Part shown: piece after piece, positions 27,294-37,107 of the stretch
Layout of the letters: every line of letters begins with the position of its first letter
How positions within the stretch are numbered: the first letter of the stretch is position 1
Origin: Novosphingobium sp. KCTC 2891
GTDB taxonomy: Bacteria > Pseudomonadota > Alphaproteobacteria > Sphingomonadales > Sphingomonadaceae
Length of the DNA: 64,000 bases
Assembly (NCBI RefSeq): GCF_025938155.1
Contig: NZ_JAPCZG010000001.1
Span: forward strand, 62,001 to 126,000
Reading direction: 5' to 3'
The notes under the pieces: model-generated
What the model was told of the DNA's origin: nothing
The model's database searches: none
The model's input: the letters and a program-made list of their open reading frames with translations, nothing else
Position numbers and translations under genes: made by a program

Positions 27294-28186
27294 CGACGTC
27301 CGTGCTTCCCCCGGTTCGCGGGAAGCTCACCGAAAACGCGCCGCTCGCGCCGCTGGTCTGGTTCAAGTCCGGCGGGGCGGCGCAGTGGCTGTTCGAGCCG
27401 AAGGACGTGGCCGATCTCCAGCAGTTCCTGCGTGAACTCGATCCGGCGGTGCCGGTCATGGCGCTGGGCCTCGGCTCGAACCTGATCGTGCGCGACGGCG
27501 GTGTGCCCGGCGTGGTCGTGCGGCTGGGCAAGGCTTTCGCAAAAGTCGGCCAGGTCGATGAAATCACGCTCGATTGCGGCGGCGGGGCCAGCGGCATTCT
27601 CGTTTCCTCGACCGCGCGCGACAGCGGCATCGCGGGGCTGGAATTCCTGCGTTCGATCCCCGGGACGGTCGGCGGCTTCTGCCGGATGAACGGCGGGGCC
27701 TATGGCCGCGAGGTCAAGGACGTGCTGGTGACCTGCGACGTGGTGCTGCGGTCCGGCGATCTGGTGACTCTGCCCGAACGCGACCTGAACTACACCTACC
27801 GGCACTCAAGCCTGCCTGAAGGCGCGATTGTCGTCGCCGCGCGGTTCCGGGGCCACCCCGGCGATCCCGAAGCGATCCAGGCCGAGATGGACCGCATCAG
27901 CGCCGCGCGCGAAGCGAGCCAGCCGCTGCGTTCGAAGACCGGCGGATCGACCTTCAAGAACCCCGATGGCGCCAAGGCGTGGGAACTGGTCGACAAGGCC
28001 GGCTGCCGCGGGCTGGCCAGGGGCGGGGCGCAAGTCTCAGAAAAGCACACCAACTTCCTGATCAATACCGGCAGTGCGACCAGCGCCGACATCGAAGGAC
28101 TGGGCGAGGAAGTGCGCCGCCGGGTGCGCGAGAATTCCGGCGTCGAGCTGGAATGGGAAATCCAGAGAGTAGGCAAGTCGTCGTGA
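27290..28186 (+). CDS. murB: UDP-N-acetylenolpyruvoylglucosamine reductase
   Basis: MurB is an FAD enzyme that reduces UDP-GlcNAc-enolpyruvate to UDP-MurNAc. The 298-residue product has the FAD-binding motif [13 protein letters not shown], the SIPGTVGG loop, YRHSSLP and the catalytic region [13 protein letters not shown] at 27290 overlaps the murC stop and fits the family N-terminus. The murA gene for the preceding step is not in the window. Confidence 0.95.
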   Translation: MTTSVLPPVRGKLTENAPLAPLVWFKSGGAAQWLFEPKDVADLQQFLRELDPAVPVMALGLGSNLIVRDGGVPGVVVRLGKAFAKVGQVDEITLDCGGGASGILVSSTARDSGIAGLEFLRSIPGTVGGFCRMNGGAYGREVKDVLVTCDVVLRSGDLVTLPERDLNYTYRHSSLPEGAIVVAARFRGHPGDPEAIQAEMDRISAAREASQPLRSKTGGSTFKNPDGAKAWELVDKAGCRGLARGGAQVSEKHTNFLINTGSATSADIEGLGEEVRRRVRENSGVELEWEIQRVGKSS

Positions 28187-29148
28187 CCCTTCCGAAACTT
28201 CATGTCGCCGTCCTGATGGGAGGCTGGTCGAGCGAGCGCCCCGTCTCGCTGATGAGCGGCAACGGTGTGGCCGACGCGCTGGAGGCGCGCGGGCACCGCG
28301 TGACGCGGATCGACATGGACCGCGACGTGGCGCTGCGGCTGTCCGAGGCGAAGCCGGACGTGGTGTTCAACGCGCTGCACGGCACGCCGGGAGAGGACGG
28401 CACGGTGCAGGGCATGATGGACCTGATGGGCCTGACCTACACGCATTCGGGCCTCGCCACGTCGGTCATCGCGATCGACAAGGAACTGACCAAGCAGGCA
28501 CTGGTCCCCCACGGCATCCCGATGCCCGGCGGGCGCATCGTTACCACCGAGGAACTGTTCCAGCGCGATCCGCTGCCGCGCCCATATGTGCTGAAGCCGG
28601 TCAATGAAGGATCGTCCGTCGGCGTGGCGATCGTCACCGCCGAGGGCAACTACGGCAATCCGATCGACCGTTCGTCCAAGGGTCCGTGGCAGGAATTCGG
28701 CCAGCTGCTGGCCGAACCGTTCATCCGCGGGCGCGAACTGACCACCGCCGTGCTGGCTGACCGGGCGCTGCTCGTCACCGAACTGAAGCCCAAGTCCGGC
28801 TTCTACGATTTCGATGCGAAATACACCGATGGTATGACCGACCATATCTGCCCGGCCGAGATTCCCGATGACGTGACCGAGGCGTGCAAGGATATCGCCT
28901 TGCGCGCGCACCGGCTGCTGGGCTGCAAGGGCACCAGCCGCTCGGACTTCCGCTGGGATGACACGCAGGGCGTCGAAGGGCTGTTCCTGCTGGAAGTGAA
29001 CACCCAGCCGGGGATGACCCCGCTGAGCCTTGTGCCTGAGCAGGCGCGCAAGCTGGGCATGGACTACGGCGATCTGGTGGAAGCGATCATCGCGGACGCT
29101 CTGGCGGCAAAAGCCGCAGGTGCGGGCGTGAGCGGGGGGAAGGGCTGA
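28183..29148 (+). CDS. ddl: D-alanine-D-alanine ligase
   Basis: Ddl makes the D-Ala-D-Ala dipeptide used by MurF. The 321-residue ATP-grasp protein starts with VAVLMGGWSSERPVSL, contains the substrate loop VNEGSSVGVA and ends with the metal/ATP motif EVNTQPGMTPLSLVP. The GTG start overlaps the murB stop by 4 bases. A 5-base gap leads to ftsQ, ending the run of overlaps. Confidence 0.96.
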   Translation: MTLPKLHVAVLMGGWSSERPVSLMSGNGVADALEARGHRVTRIDMDRDVALRLSEAKPDVVFNALHGTPGEDGTVQGMMDLMGLTYTHSGLATSVIAIDKELTKQALVPHGIPMPGGRIVTTEELFQRDPLPRPYVLKPVNEGSSVGVAIVTAEGNYGNPIDRSSKGPWQEFGQLLAEPFIRGRELTTAVLADRALLVTELKPKSGFYDFDAKYTDGMTDHICPAEIPDDVTEACKDIALRAHRLLGCKGTSRSDFRWDDTQGVEGLFLLEVNTQPGMTPLSLVPEQARKLGMDYGDLVEAIIADALAAKAAGAGVSGGKG

Positions 29149-29153
29149 ACGCC

Positions 29154-30143
29154 ATGGCGCAGACGATCCGGCGAGGCGGCAAGGGGGTGCGGCGCGCCGC
29201 AGCGGCCAAGGGCGCGAAAGCCAAGGTCGCCACCGCGAAGAAGCAGACCGGCAGTGCCATCGATCAGGCGATGCGCTGGCTGCCGTTCAGCGATGAGACG
29301 CTGCACCGGATCATCCTGACGGGCATTCTCGTCGGCGCGGGCGGGCTGGTCTGGACCGTGGCGAGCATGGCCGGGGTGCCGGCGCTGGCCGAGGACAAGA
29401 TGGCGCTGGTCGCCGCCGATGCCGGTTTCGAGGTCAAGCGCGTGGAAGTGCGCGGCGTCAACCGCATGAACGAGCTGACCATCTACGAGAAAGTGCTGGG
29501 CCAGCGCGACCAGGCCATGCCGCGGCTCGATCTGGCGGGCCTGCGCGAGGGTCTGCTGCAATTGCCGTGGGTGAAGGACGCGCGTGTTTCGCGCCAGCTG
29601 CCCGATACCTTGGTGGTCGACGTGGTCGAGCGCAGCCCGCACGCGGTGATGCGCAAGGACGGCAAGCTGGTGCTGATCGACGAGACCGGCCACGCGCTCG
29701 AACCCGTTTCGGCGGCGCGTGCCAAGGGCATGTTCGTGCTTTCGGGCGAAGGCGCGGAGGAGCGGGTGGCCGACCTTGGCAAGCTGCTGGAGGCCGCGCC
29801 CGCGATCAAGCCGCAAGTTGCCGAGGCCGAATGGGTCGGTCATCGCCGCTGGAATCTGACGTTCAAGACCGGGCAGGTGCTGGCGCTGCCCGAAGGCGAC
29901 GAGCAATCGGCCGGGGCGCTGCTGACGTTCGCGCGGATGGACGGCGTCAACCGTCTGCTGGGCGGCAAGGTGGCGAGCTTCGACATGCGCGCGCCCGACC
30001 GGGTCTATCTGCGCGTGCCGGGCCATGCCGACGAAATGGCGGCCGAACAGCGCGCCGCCGCACAGGCCAAGGCCGAAGCGAAGAAGCAGGCTGCCGCCGT
30101 GTCTTCGCCCGTGCCCAAGCCTGCCGCCACTGCGAGGGACTGA
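29154..30143 (+). CDS. ftsQ: Cell division protein FtsQ
   Basis: FtsQ recruits FtsL/FtsB and regulates FtsWI. The 329-residue product has a basic cytoplasmic N-terminus rich in Arg, Lys and Ala (about 45 residues), one membrane span (about 57-76), a POTRA domain (FEVKRVEVRGVNRM onward) and the FtsQ/DivIB domain (LPWVKDARVSRQLPDTLVV). The Ala/Lys C-terminal tail is extended. It is 5 bases past ddl and 4 bases before ftsA. Confidence 0.93.
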   Translation: MAQTIRRGGKGVRRAAAAKGAKAKVATAKKQTGSAIDQAMRWLPFSDETLHRIILTGILVGAGGLVWTVASMAGVPALAEDKMALVAADAGFEVKRVEVRGVNRMNELTIYEKVLGQRDQAMPRLDLAGLREGLLQLPWVKDARVSRQLPDTLVVDVVERSPHAVMRKDGKLVLIDETGHALEPVSAARAKGMFVLSGEGAEERVADLGKLLEAAPAIKPQVAEAEWVGHRRWNLTFKTGQVLALPEGDEQSAGALLTFARMDGVNRLLGGKVASFDMRAPDRVYLRVPGHADEMAAEQRAAAQAKAEAKKQAAAVSSPVPKPAATARD

Positions 30144-30147
30144 GGAC

Positions 30148-31428
30148 ATGGCGGTTCCGCGCATCACCAAGGTTTTCGCCGCGGTCAATCTCGGCTCGTT
30201 CCGCACCTCCGCGATGATCGCGGGCCTGTCGGAAACGGGCGAAATGGTCGTGCTCGGGTCCGGCCACCGCGCCAGCCAGGGCATCAAGCGCGGCTATGTC
30301 ACCGATATGCAGGCCGCCACCCATTCGGTGCGCGATGCGATCGAGCGCGCCGAGAAGATGGCCAATGCCAGCGTGCAGTCGGTGTGGATCGGCTGTTCGG
30401 GCGCGGGGCTGGCCAGCACCACGGCCAAGGTCGAGGTGGAAATCGGCGGGCGGCGGATCGAGCAGGACGATATCGAGCACCTGCTGGTGGCTGGGCGAGA
30501 GGTGATCCAGCCCGACGGGCGCACGGTGCTGCACGCGCAGCCCGCGCACTACACGCTGGACGGAGCGCACGGGGTGCCCAACCCCAAGGGGCTTCATGCC
30601 GAGCGGCTGGCGGTGGATATCCACGTCATGCTCGCGGACGGTGCGCCGGTGCGCAACATCAAGGAAACGGTCGAGAACGCGCACTTGCGCGTGGAAGCCG
30701 TGGTCGGATCGCCGGTGGCGACGGGCCATGCTTGCCTCACGCCGGAGGAGCGCGAACTGGGCGTGGCGCTGGTGGAATTCGGGGCCGAAGTGACCACCGT
30801 GTCGGTCTATGCTGCGGGGATGCTGCTGGGAATGCAGGTCATCCCGTTCGGTTCGGGCGACATTACCGATTCCATCGCCAGCGCCTTCGGGATCCGGCGC
30901 TATCAGGCCGAGCGGCTCAAGTGCATGTCCGGGTCGGCCATCGCCAGTCCGGCAGACCATCGCGAGATGATCCCGGTGAACGCACCGGGCGATCCCGACG
31001 GGGGGCCGATCGCGCGCCATGCCGACGACAAGAACCGCATCCCGCGCGCGGAGCTGATCTCGGTCATCACGCAGCAGCTCGGCCATTTCACGGAGGAAGT
31101 GGGCAAGTCGCTCAAGGCGATGGGCTTCACCGGCCAGCGCGGTCAGCAAGTGGTGCTGACGGGTGGCGGCGCGCAGCTTCCCGGCCTTGCCGACTATGCC
31201 CAGTCGGCGCTGGGCCGTCCGGTGCGGATCGGCGCGCCGCCGACGATGCTGGGGCTGCCGCCGGGCCACGCGACTCCGAGTTCGTCGACGCTGGTGGGGC
31301 TGGTGCTCTATGCCGCGGCCGACCCGGTGGACATCCGCGCGGTCGGCCCGAGATGGAATCCGGAGACGCCCTATTCCGGCCTCGGGCTGGTGAATCGGGT
31401 GTGGAAGGCGGTCAAAGAGTATTTTTGA
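30148..31428 (+). CDS. ftsA: Cell division protein FtsA
   Basis: FtsA is the actin-like ATPase that tethers FtsZ filaments to the membrane. The 426-residue product has an N-terminal phosphate loop region (AAVNLGSFRTSAMIA), the nucleotide motif VVLTGGGAQLPGL and a C-terminal amphipathic helix (LVNRVWKAVKEYF) that is the expected membrane anchor. The ATG at 30148 has GGAG-like sequence (TGAGGAC) just upstream. It is followed by a 177-base leader region of ftsZ. Confidence 0.95.
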   Translation: MAVPRITKVFAAVNLGSFRTSAMIAGLSETGEMVVLGSGHRASQGIKRGYVTDMQAATHSVRDAIERAEKMANASVQSVWIGCSGAGLASTTAKVEVEIGGRRIEQDDIEHLLVAGREVIQPDGRTVLHAQPAHYTLDGAHGVPNPKGLHAERLAVDIHVMLADGAPVRNIKETVENAHLRVEAVVGSPVATGHACLTPEERELGVALVEFGAEVTTVSVYAAGMLLGMQVIPFGSGDITDSIASAFGIRRYQAERLKCMSGSAIASPADHREMIPVNAPGDPDGGPIARHADDKNRIPRAELISVITQQLGHFTEEVGKSLKAMGFTGQRGQQVVLTGGGAQLPGLADYAQSALGRPVRIGAPPTMLGLPPGHATPSSSTLVGLVLYAAADPVDIRAVGPRWNPETPYSGLGLVNRVWKAVKEYF

Positions 31429-31516
31429 TCTGCCCGCGGCATAGGTTTGATACCGGATTGGCCGGATTCCCGGGCATTCGGTCACTCCATCCTGTGGAAA
31501 AGCCGAGTTTAACTTT

Positions 31517-31529
31517 GATTCGTCGAATC
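31517..31529. promoter_or_regulatory. Paired GANTC sites upstream of ftsZ
   Basis: GATTC (31517-31521) and GAATC (31525-31529) form a 13-base palindrome about 80 bases before the ftsZ ATG; a third GANTC lies at 31465-31469. GANTC is the CcrM methylation motif, and in Caulobacter such sites in the ftsZ promoter link transcription to cell-cycle methylation through GcrA. The regulation here is inferred. Confidence 0.45.
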
Positions 31530-31605
31530 GTTGTGTGCCAAAGCTGAGCCAAGCTGCATCGCGGCGAACCGTCCGCCACAAATCCTGACCCGAAAGGGAG
31601 ACGAA

Positions 31606-33132
31606 ATGAGCATCAACATCGGACCGCCGGCCATCGACGAGCTTCGGCCCCGGATCACGGTGATCGGGGTTGGCGGCGCAGGCGGCAACGCTATCGCGAA
31701 CATGATCAACGCCAAGATCGAAGGCGTGGATTTCATCGTCGTCAACACCGACGCACAGGCGCTGAACAACTCGATCGCGGACCACCGCATCCAGCTTGGC
31801 CCCGATATCACGCAGGGTCTGGGTGCAGGCGCCCGCCCCGAAGTGGGCCGCGCCGCTGCCGAGGAAACGCTTGAGGACATCGAGCGCGCGCTGGAAGGCG
31901 TGCACATGGTGTTCATCGCCGCCGGCATGGGCGGCGGCACCGGCACCGGCGCCGCGCCGGTCATCGCCGAGGCCGCGCGCCGCAAGGGCGTGCTGACCGT
32001 GGGCGTGGTGACCAAGCCGTTCCTGTTCGAAGGCACGCGCCGGATGCGCTCGGCCGATACCGGCATCGAGGAACTGCAGAAGCACGTCGATACGCTGATC
32101 GTCATTCCGAACCAGAACCTGTTCCTGGTCGCCAAGGCGGAAACGACCTTCAAGGAAGCGTTCCAGCTGGCCGACGAAGTGCTGCAGCAGGGCGTCCGCT
32201 CGATCACCGACCTGATGGTGATGCCGGGCCTGATCAACCTCGACTTCGCCGACGTGCGTTCGGTGATGGGCGAGATGGGCAAGGCGATGATGGGCACGGG
32301 CGAGGGCGAAGGCCCGAACCGCGCGCTGGAAGCGGCTGAACGCGCCATTGCCAACCCGCTGCTCGACGGCGTGTCGATGCAGGGCGCGAAGGGCGTCATC
32401 ATCTCGATCATCGGCGGCGAGGACATGAAGCTCCTCGAAGTGGACGAGGCGGCGAACCACATCCGCGAGCTGGTCGATCCCAACGCGAACATCATCTGGG
32501 GTTCGGCGTTCAATCCCGACCTCGACGGCAAGATTCGCGTTTCGGTGGTCGCCACCGGCATAGAGCAGACGACCGAGCAGGCCGAGATCGCCTCGCGTCC
32601 GGCGAGCATCCCCGGCGCCTCGCGCGGGCCGGCGTTCCCCGGCTCGACCCCGGTCCGTTCGGCCGCCGAACCGGCGCCCGCGCCGGTGGCCCAGGCTCCG
32701 GTTCAGCCCGAGCCGGCGCCTGCGCCCGCTTCGTGGACCGCGCCCGAACAGGGCGGCGTTGCCCCCGTGGCGGACAGCACCGGCCACACCGCGCCCGGCG
32801 CGCAGCCCGGTTTTGCCTCGGCCGAGGCCGAGCCGCAGGAAACGCTCGACCTGACGCTGGACCTCAGCGAGGAACAGACGGAGCCGGCACCTGCCGCTCC
32901 GGCTGGCGAAGAGCTGCAGCTCGATCCCGCGCAGGAAGAGCCGGTGTCGCCGCGCTTCGGCCGTGCCCAGCCGGCGCCTGCCGCGCCGCGCCCCGCCGCT
33001 GGCGGCAGCACGCTGTTCGAGCGCATGGCAAACCTCTCGCGCGGGGGTGCCCGCAGCGGCGACGACGACGATCAGGATGACGGCGGTTCGCTGAACATTC
33101 CGCGTTTCCTGGGTCGCCAGAACAACCAGTAA
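31606..33132 (+). CDS. ftsZ: Cell division GTPase FtsZ
   Basis: FtsZ polymerises into the division ring. The 508-residue product has the tubulin signature GGGTGTG (109-115), the nucleotide-facing GVGGAGGNA (21-29) and the T7 loop NLDFADVR. A long Pro/Ala/Glu-rich linker of about 170 residues precedes the C-terminal FtsA-binding peptide ([10 protein letters not shown]). The ATG at 31606 is preceded by AAAGGGAG; an earlier in-frame start would add non-conserved residues. The 177-base upstream gap with GANTC sites suggests its own promoter. Confidence 0.98.
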   Translation: MSINIGPPAIDELRPRITVIGVGGAGGNAIANMINAKIEGVDFIVVNTDAQALNNSIADHRIQLGPDITQGLGAGARPEVGRAAAEETLEDIERALEGVHMVFIAAGMGGGTGTGAAPVIAEAARRKGVLTVGVVTKPFLFEGTRRMRSADTGIEELQKHVDTLIVIPNQNLFLVAKAETTFKEAFQLADEVLQQGVRSITDLMVMPGLINLDFADVRSVMGEMGKAMMGTGEGEGPNRALEAAERAIANPLLDGVSMQGAKGVIISIIGGEDMKLLEVDEAANHIRELVDPNANIIWGSAFNPDLDGKIRVSVVATGIEQTTEQAEIASRPASIPGASRGPAFPGSTPVRSAAEPAPAPVAQAPVQPEPAPAPASWTAPEQGGVAPVADSTGHTAPGAQPGFASAEAEPQETLDLTLDLSEEQTEPAPAAPAGEELQLDPAQEEPVSPRFGRAQPAPAAPRPAAGGSTLFERMANLSRGGARSGDDDDQDDGGSLNIPRFLGRQNNQ

Positions 33133-33134
33133 CC

Positions 33135-33180
33135 GTCCGGCCCGGCCGCACTCCCATCGCGGGAGCGCGGCCGGGCGGAC
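33135..33180 (+). terminator. Long hairpin after ftsZ
   Basis: A 19-pair interrupted stem (GTCCG, CCCGGCCGC, CTCCC with complementary partners at 33161-33180, one bulge and one mismatch) starts 3 bases after the ftsZ stop. Only TTGT follows, so the U-run is weak, but position and strength fit the end of the dcw transcript. Confidence 0.65.
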
Positions 33181-33244
33181 TTGTCCGCCAGCCGGCGCGC
33201 CTGTTGCCGCCGCTTAAGGTCAGCGCCGCTATGGGGTCGGCACG

Positions 33245-35425
33245 ATGATGCGCCGAATCGCCCGTTCGCCGAACGCCTCCACCCGCGCCGCGATGGCGCT
33301 CGCCCTGCTGCTTGCCGGAGCGGCCCCGCTCGCGGTGCGCGCCGCGCAGCCCAGCGACGATCCGGGCAGCGGCCCGATGGTCTCGCGCCCGGTCATCCAG
33401 CAGATCGGCGGGGGCGCGCCTTCGCCCGGACAGGCGCTCAATTCCGCATTGGGCCGGCTGGCGCGCGATCCGCGCAACCTGACCGCGCTGCTCGATGCCG
33501 GCACCGCCGCGCTGCAACTGGGCGATACCGATGCTGCGGTCGGCTTCTTCAGCCGCGCCAACGAGGTTGCGCCCGGCAATGCGCAGGTCAAGGCGCAGAT
33601 CGGCACGGCGATGCTGAAGGCCGACAAGCCGATCGAGGCGATCCGGGCCTTTGACGAGGCTGAACGTGCGGGCGCCGACGTGGTGGCGATGGCGCCCGAC
33701 CGGGGCCTGGCCTACGATCTGGTGGGCGACAATGCCGCCGCCCAGCGCTCCTACCAGCTTGCTCTCAATCGCGGGCCGAACGACGAAGTGCTGCGGCGCT
33801 ATGGGCTGAGCCTGGCGATCGCGGGCGACCGGCGCGCCGCCGAAGGCGTGCTGGCACCGCTGGTGCAGCGGCAGGACCGCGCCGCGTGGCGGGTGCGCAC
33901 GTTCGTCATGGCTATCACCGGTACGCCGGACGAAGCCGTGTCGGTCGCCTATGCCTCGATGCCGCAGGATCTGGCGGCGGGGATCGCGCCATACCTGCGC
34001 TTCATGGGGCGGCTCACCCCCGCGCAGCAGGCGGCTGCGGCCAATCTCGGCCACTTCCCGCGCGCGGCGGACATCGGGCGCGACGATCCGCTGATCGTGC
34101 AATACGCCGCGCTCCATCCGCGCGCGCCGCGTGTCGATTCCGGACTGATCCCCGCGGGTGATGCGCTGGGCGGCAAGGGCACCGCGCCCAGCCGCGAGAA
34201 GCGCCGCCGCCCCGGCCGCGAGGACCGCGTGGCGGTTGCCATGGCGGCACCTCGTCCGGCGGCTCCGGTTGCCGTTGCTGCGCCGCCGCCTCCGGCTCCG
34301 CAGGCTGTTTCCGTGCCGGTGGTGCAGCCCGTGCCGCGTCCGGCGGCGATGGCATCGCAACCGGTTGTGCAGCCGCTTCCGGCCCCGGTCAGGCCGCAGG
34401 TGCAGCCCCAGATCCAGTCCCAGCCCCAGCCAGTGCAGGCTGCGGCGGCCAGTCCTGCGCCGGGTTTTGCCAGCGTTCCTGCTGCATCGGCGCCGACGCC
34501 GGGCTTCGACCTGGCGCGCACGCCGGGGTCCCAACCGGTTCAGGCGTCACCGGTTCAGGCGTCGGTTCCTGCACCCGTTTCCGCACCTTATCCCGCGCGG
34601 ATCGACCTGCCGCCGTCTGCGCCGGCCCCGGCGCCCGTGCCGATCCCCGTTTCCGTCCGCGCCCCGGTGTCCGCGCCGCAGCCCGCTCCGGTCCGCACCG
34701 CAGCGGTGACCGAAGCGCCGCCTTCGCCGGCCGATTTCCGCGCTCTGTTTGAAGGCTTCAAGGCGCCGGAGGCGGAACAGCAGGAAAGGGTCGTCGCGGT
34801 CGACATCACCCGGATCGCGCCGGTGCGTCCGCGTGCGCCCGAGCCGAAGCTGGCGGCCAGGCCTGCGATCGCGGTGCCGGCACCCGAGGAAAAGGGCGCG
34901 AAGGCCACGGCCCGCGATGCGAAGGGCGCTGCAAAGGACGTCAAGGCGAAGCTCGACGCACGCGGGGAACGGCCCGATGCGCCGACCGCCGTTTCGCGCA
35001 CTACCGAGCGCGATGCCAAGCTGGCGCTGGCCGAAAAGACCGCGCCCGGCGCGAAGGGGACCAAGGGCGCCAAGGATGCCGCCAGGGATGCCAAGGTTCT
35101 CAAGGACGAGAAGGACGCCAAGGCCGGCAAGGGCAAGGCCGCAGCGCCCAGCCATCCCAGCCGCATCTGGGTGCAGGTGCTGACCGGCGCCAACCGCGAC
35201 CTGATGGACAAGGAATGGCGGCGGCTCGTCAAGGAGGCCGCCGTGCTGAAGGCGAAGAAGCCCTACATCACGCCGTGGCGCGGCAATTTCCGCCTGCTGG
35301 CCGGGCCGTTCGAGAGCGAGGCGGCAGCGCAGGACTTCGTCAAGGCACTGCGCAAGGATGGGGTCAGCGGGTTCCAGTGGACCAGCCCGGCGGGGCAGTC
35401 GGTGGACACGCTTCCGCTCAAGTGA
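33245..35425 (+). CDS. Exported TPR protein with C-terminal SPOR domain
   Basis: The 726-residue product has a signal peptide (about 35 residues, ending AVRAAQ), TPR-like repeats (about 65-215: TALLDAGTAALQLGDTDAAV and following), a long Pro/Ala/Val linker (about 320-520), a Lys/Ala/Asp-rich stretch (about 555-640) and a C-terminal SPOR domain (IWVQVLTGANRD to DGVSGFQW). SPOR domains bind denuded septal glycan, so a role in division or septal wall remodelling is likely, consistent with its place directly after ftsZ. The exact partner is unknown. Confidence 0.82.
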   Translation: MMRRIARSPNASTRAAMALALLLAGAAPLAVRAAQPSDDPGSGPMVSRPVIQQIGGGAPSPGQALNSALGRLARDPRNLTALLDAGTAALQLGDTDAAVGFFSRANEVAPGNAQVKAQIGTAMLKADKPIEAIRAFDEAERAGADVVAMAPDRGLAYDLVGDNAAAQRSYQLALNRGPNDEVLRRYGLSLAIAGDRRAAEGVLAPLVQRQDRAAWRVRTFVMAITGTPDEAVSVAYASMPQDLAAGIAPYLRFMGRLTPAQQAAAANLGHFPRAADIGRDDPLIVQYAALHPRAPRVDSGLIPAGDALGGKGTAPSREKRRRPGREDRVAVAMAAPRPAAPVAVAAPPPPAPQAVSVPVVQPVPRPAAMASQPVVQPLPAPVRPQVQPQIQSQPQPVQAAAASPAPGFASVPAASAPTPGFDLARTPGSQPVQASPVQASVPAPVSAPYPARIDLPPSAPAPAPVPIPVSVRAPVSAPQPAPVRTAAVTEAPPSPADFRALFEGFKAPEAEQQERVVAVDITRIAPVRPRAPEPKLAARPAIAVPAPEEKGAKATARDAKGAAKDVKAKLDARGERPDAPTAVSRTTERDAKLALAEKTAPGAKGTKGAKDAARDAKVLKDEKDAKAGKGKAAAPSHPSRIWVQVLTGANRDLMDKEWRRLVKEAAVLKAKKPYITPWRGNFRLLAGPFESEAAAQDFVKALRKDGVSGFQWTSPAGQSVDTLPLK

Positions 35426-35608
35426 AGGTGGCCGTGCGGGCGTTCATGCACCGCGTGTCCACAGCTTTTGCACAGCCTTGTGTAGTTTTGCCCAAGCCGC
35501 TGGTAACCTGTCATTGTCCGCCGGCCCTCGCTCGGCGATGGATCGGCGCGAACGAACGGCGGGGATCATCCTGCCGTCTTGCGGGCCTTGGCCCTGGAGA
35601 ACGCGAAG

Positions 35609-36112
35609 ATGCGGACCGGCCACGACGAAAGCGAACGCGACGACGCCGCACCCGTCGACATGCTCGCCTCGCTGTTCGAGGCGCGGGGCTGGCCCTGCGA
35701 ATTCGTGTCGGACGACGAGATCCACGGCGAGATCCAGGGGTCGTGGGCCAACTACCAGATCCGCTGCATCTGGCGGACCGAAGACCACGTGCTCCAGATC
35801 CTGTGCCTGCCGGACATTCGCGTGGCCGAGGACAAGCGCAGCGCCGTCTACGAAGTCATGGCGCTGATCAACGAGCAGGTGTGGCTCGGCCATTTCGACA
35901 TCTGGTCGAACGGAGCGGTCCTGCTCTATCGTCACGGGCTGATGCTGGGCGACGACGGACTGCTCAGCCTGACTCAGGCGCAGACGGCGATCGAGGCCGC
36001 CATCGACGAGTGCGACCGGTTCTACCCCGCGTTCCAGTTCATCCTGTGGGGCGACAAGAGCCCGGCCGAAGCGCTCGCGAGCGCGCTGGTGGACGCCGCG
36101 GGCGAAGCCTGA
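35609..36112 (+). CDS. YbjN-domain protein
   Basis: The 167-residue product matches the YbjN family (start PVDMLASLFEARGWPCEF; YQIRCIWRTEDHVLQILC in the middle). YbjN proteins have a secretion-chaperone-like fold and E. coli YbjN affects stress responses and motility; the mechanism is unknown. I chose the ATG at 35609, which has TGGAGA about 9 bases upstream; a TTG at 35579 is the alternative. It lies 61 bases before proC. Confidence 0.75.
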   Translation: MRTGHDESERDDAAPVDMLASLFEARGWPCEFVSDDEIHGEIQGSWANYQIRCIWRTEDHVLQILCLPDIRVAEDKRSAVYEVMALINEQVWLGHFDIWSNGAVLLYRHGLMLGDDGLLSLTQAQTAIEAAIDECDRFYPAFQFILWGDKSPAEALASALVDAAGEA

Positions 36113-36173
36113 CATAGGCGCAGGCCTCGCGCGGCGAGGCGGTTCTCGCCCGCGCGCAGCAAGGATGCGGGCG

Positions 36174-36983
36174 ATGACGGGCATTTCCTTTCTCCAGTTC
36201 GGTTGCGGCAATATGGGCGGCGCGATGCTCGCCGGCTGGCTGGCGGGCGGCATTCCCGCCGAGAGCTTCACCGTTGTGGATCCCTACCTGGCCGCCGCGC
36301 CCGAAGGCGTGCGCCTGCTGAAGGAAGCGCCGGCCGCAGGCGCGCAGCCGGATGTGGTGCTGCTCGGTTTCAAGCCCCAGCAATTGCCCGATGCGGCCGC
36401 CGCCGTGGCCCCGCACGTCGGGCCGGGCACGCTGCTCCTGTCGATTCTCGCGGGTGTGGACCTTGCCACGCTGCGCGCCGCCTTTCCGCAGGCCGGCGCG
36501 ATCGTGCGGGTGATGCCCAATCTCGCCGCCGCGCTGGGGAAATCGCCGATCGCGCTGGTGGGCGATGCACAGGGCGAGGCGAAGGCGCTGACCGAGCGGC
36601 TGATGGCGCCACTGGGGCAGGCCGAATGGCTTTCGGGCGAGGACCAGATGGACCTCGTCACCGCGCTCGCCGGCTCCGGCCCCGCGTTCGTCTACCGAGT
36701 GATCGACGCGCTGGCCGAAGGCGCCGCCGCGCTGGGCCTGCCGCGCGACCAGGCCGATCGGCTCGCACTGGCGATGGTGGAAGGCGCGGCCACGCTCGCG
36801 GCGCAGTCGCCTTACGGTCCGGGCGAGCTGGCGCGGCGCGTCGCCAGTCCGGGCGGGGTCACGCAGGTCGGGCTCGATGTGCTCGATGCGGACCGCCGGC
36901 TGGTGAGCCTGATGGAAGATACGCTGCGCGGCGCGCGCGATCGCAGTGCCGAAATGACCGAGGAGGCCCGCCGCAAGCGCTGA
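36174..36983 (+). CDS. proC: Pyrroline-5-carboxylate reductase
   Basis: ProC catalyses the last step of proline synthesis, NAD(P)H reduction of pyrroline-5-carboxylate. The 269-residue product has the dinucleotide loop FGCGNMGGAML, VMPNLAAALGKS and the C-terminal signature region SPGGVTQVGLDVLD. AAGG at 36161-36164 lies 9 bases before the ATG at 36174 but only touching the ATG at 36165, so the later start is preferred. proB is about 3.4 kb downstream; proA is not in the window. Confidence 0.94.
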   Translation: MTGISFLQFGCGNMGGAMLAGWLAGGIPAESFTVVDPYLAAAPEGVRLLKEAPAAGAQPDVVLLGFKPQQLPDAAAAVAPHVGPGTLLLSILAGVDLATLRAAFPQAGAIVRVMPNLAAALGKSPIALVGDAQGEAKALTERLMAPLGQAEWLSGEDQMDLVTALAGSGPAFVYRVIDALAEGAAALGLPRDQADRLALAMVEGAATLAAQSPYGPGELARRVASPGGVTQVGLDVLDADRRLVSLMEDTLRGARDRSAEMTEEARRKR

Positions 36984-37107
36984 CGGGCCCGCGGCCAGAT
37001 ACACTTTGTCACAAAGGTCACATTCCGGTTTCGCTTGAATCCGCATGAGGCAAGGGCGATATTGCACGGACCGGGCCGATCCTGGCCCGAACGGAGTCTA
37101 GAAGCAC

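Noticed and set aside
29947..32787. A 946-codon open frame on the minus strand across ftsA and ftsZ
   Set aside because: It is antisense to two conserved genes with intact motifs and shows no family signal; long antisense frames are common in high-GC DNA with strong third-base GC.
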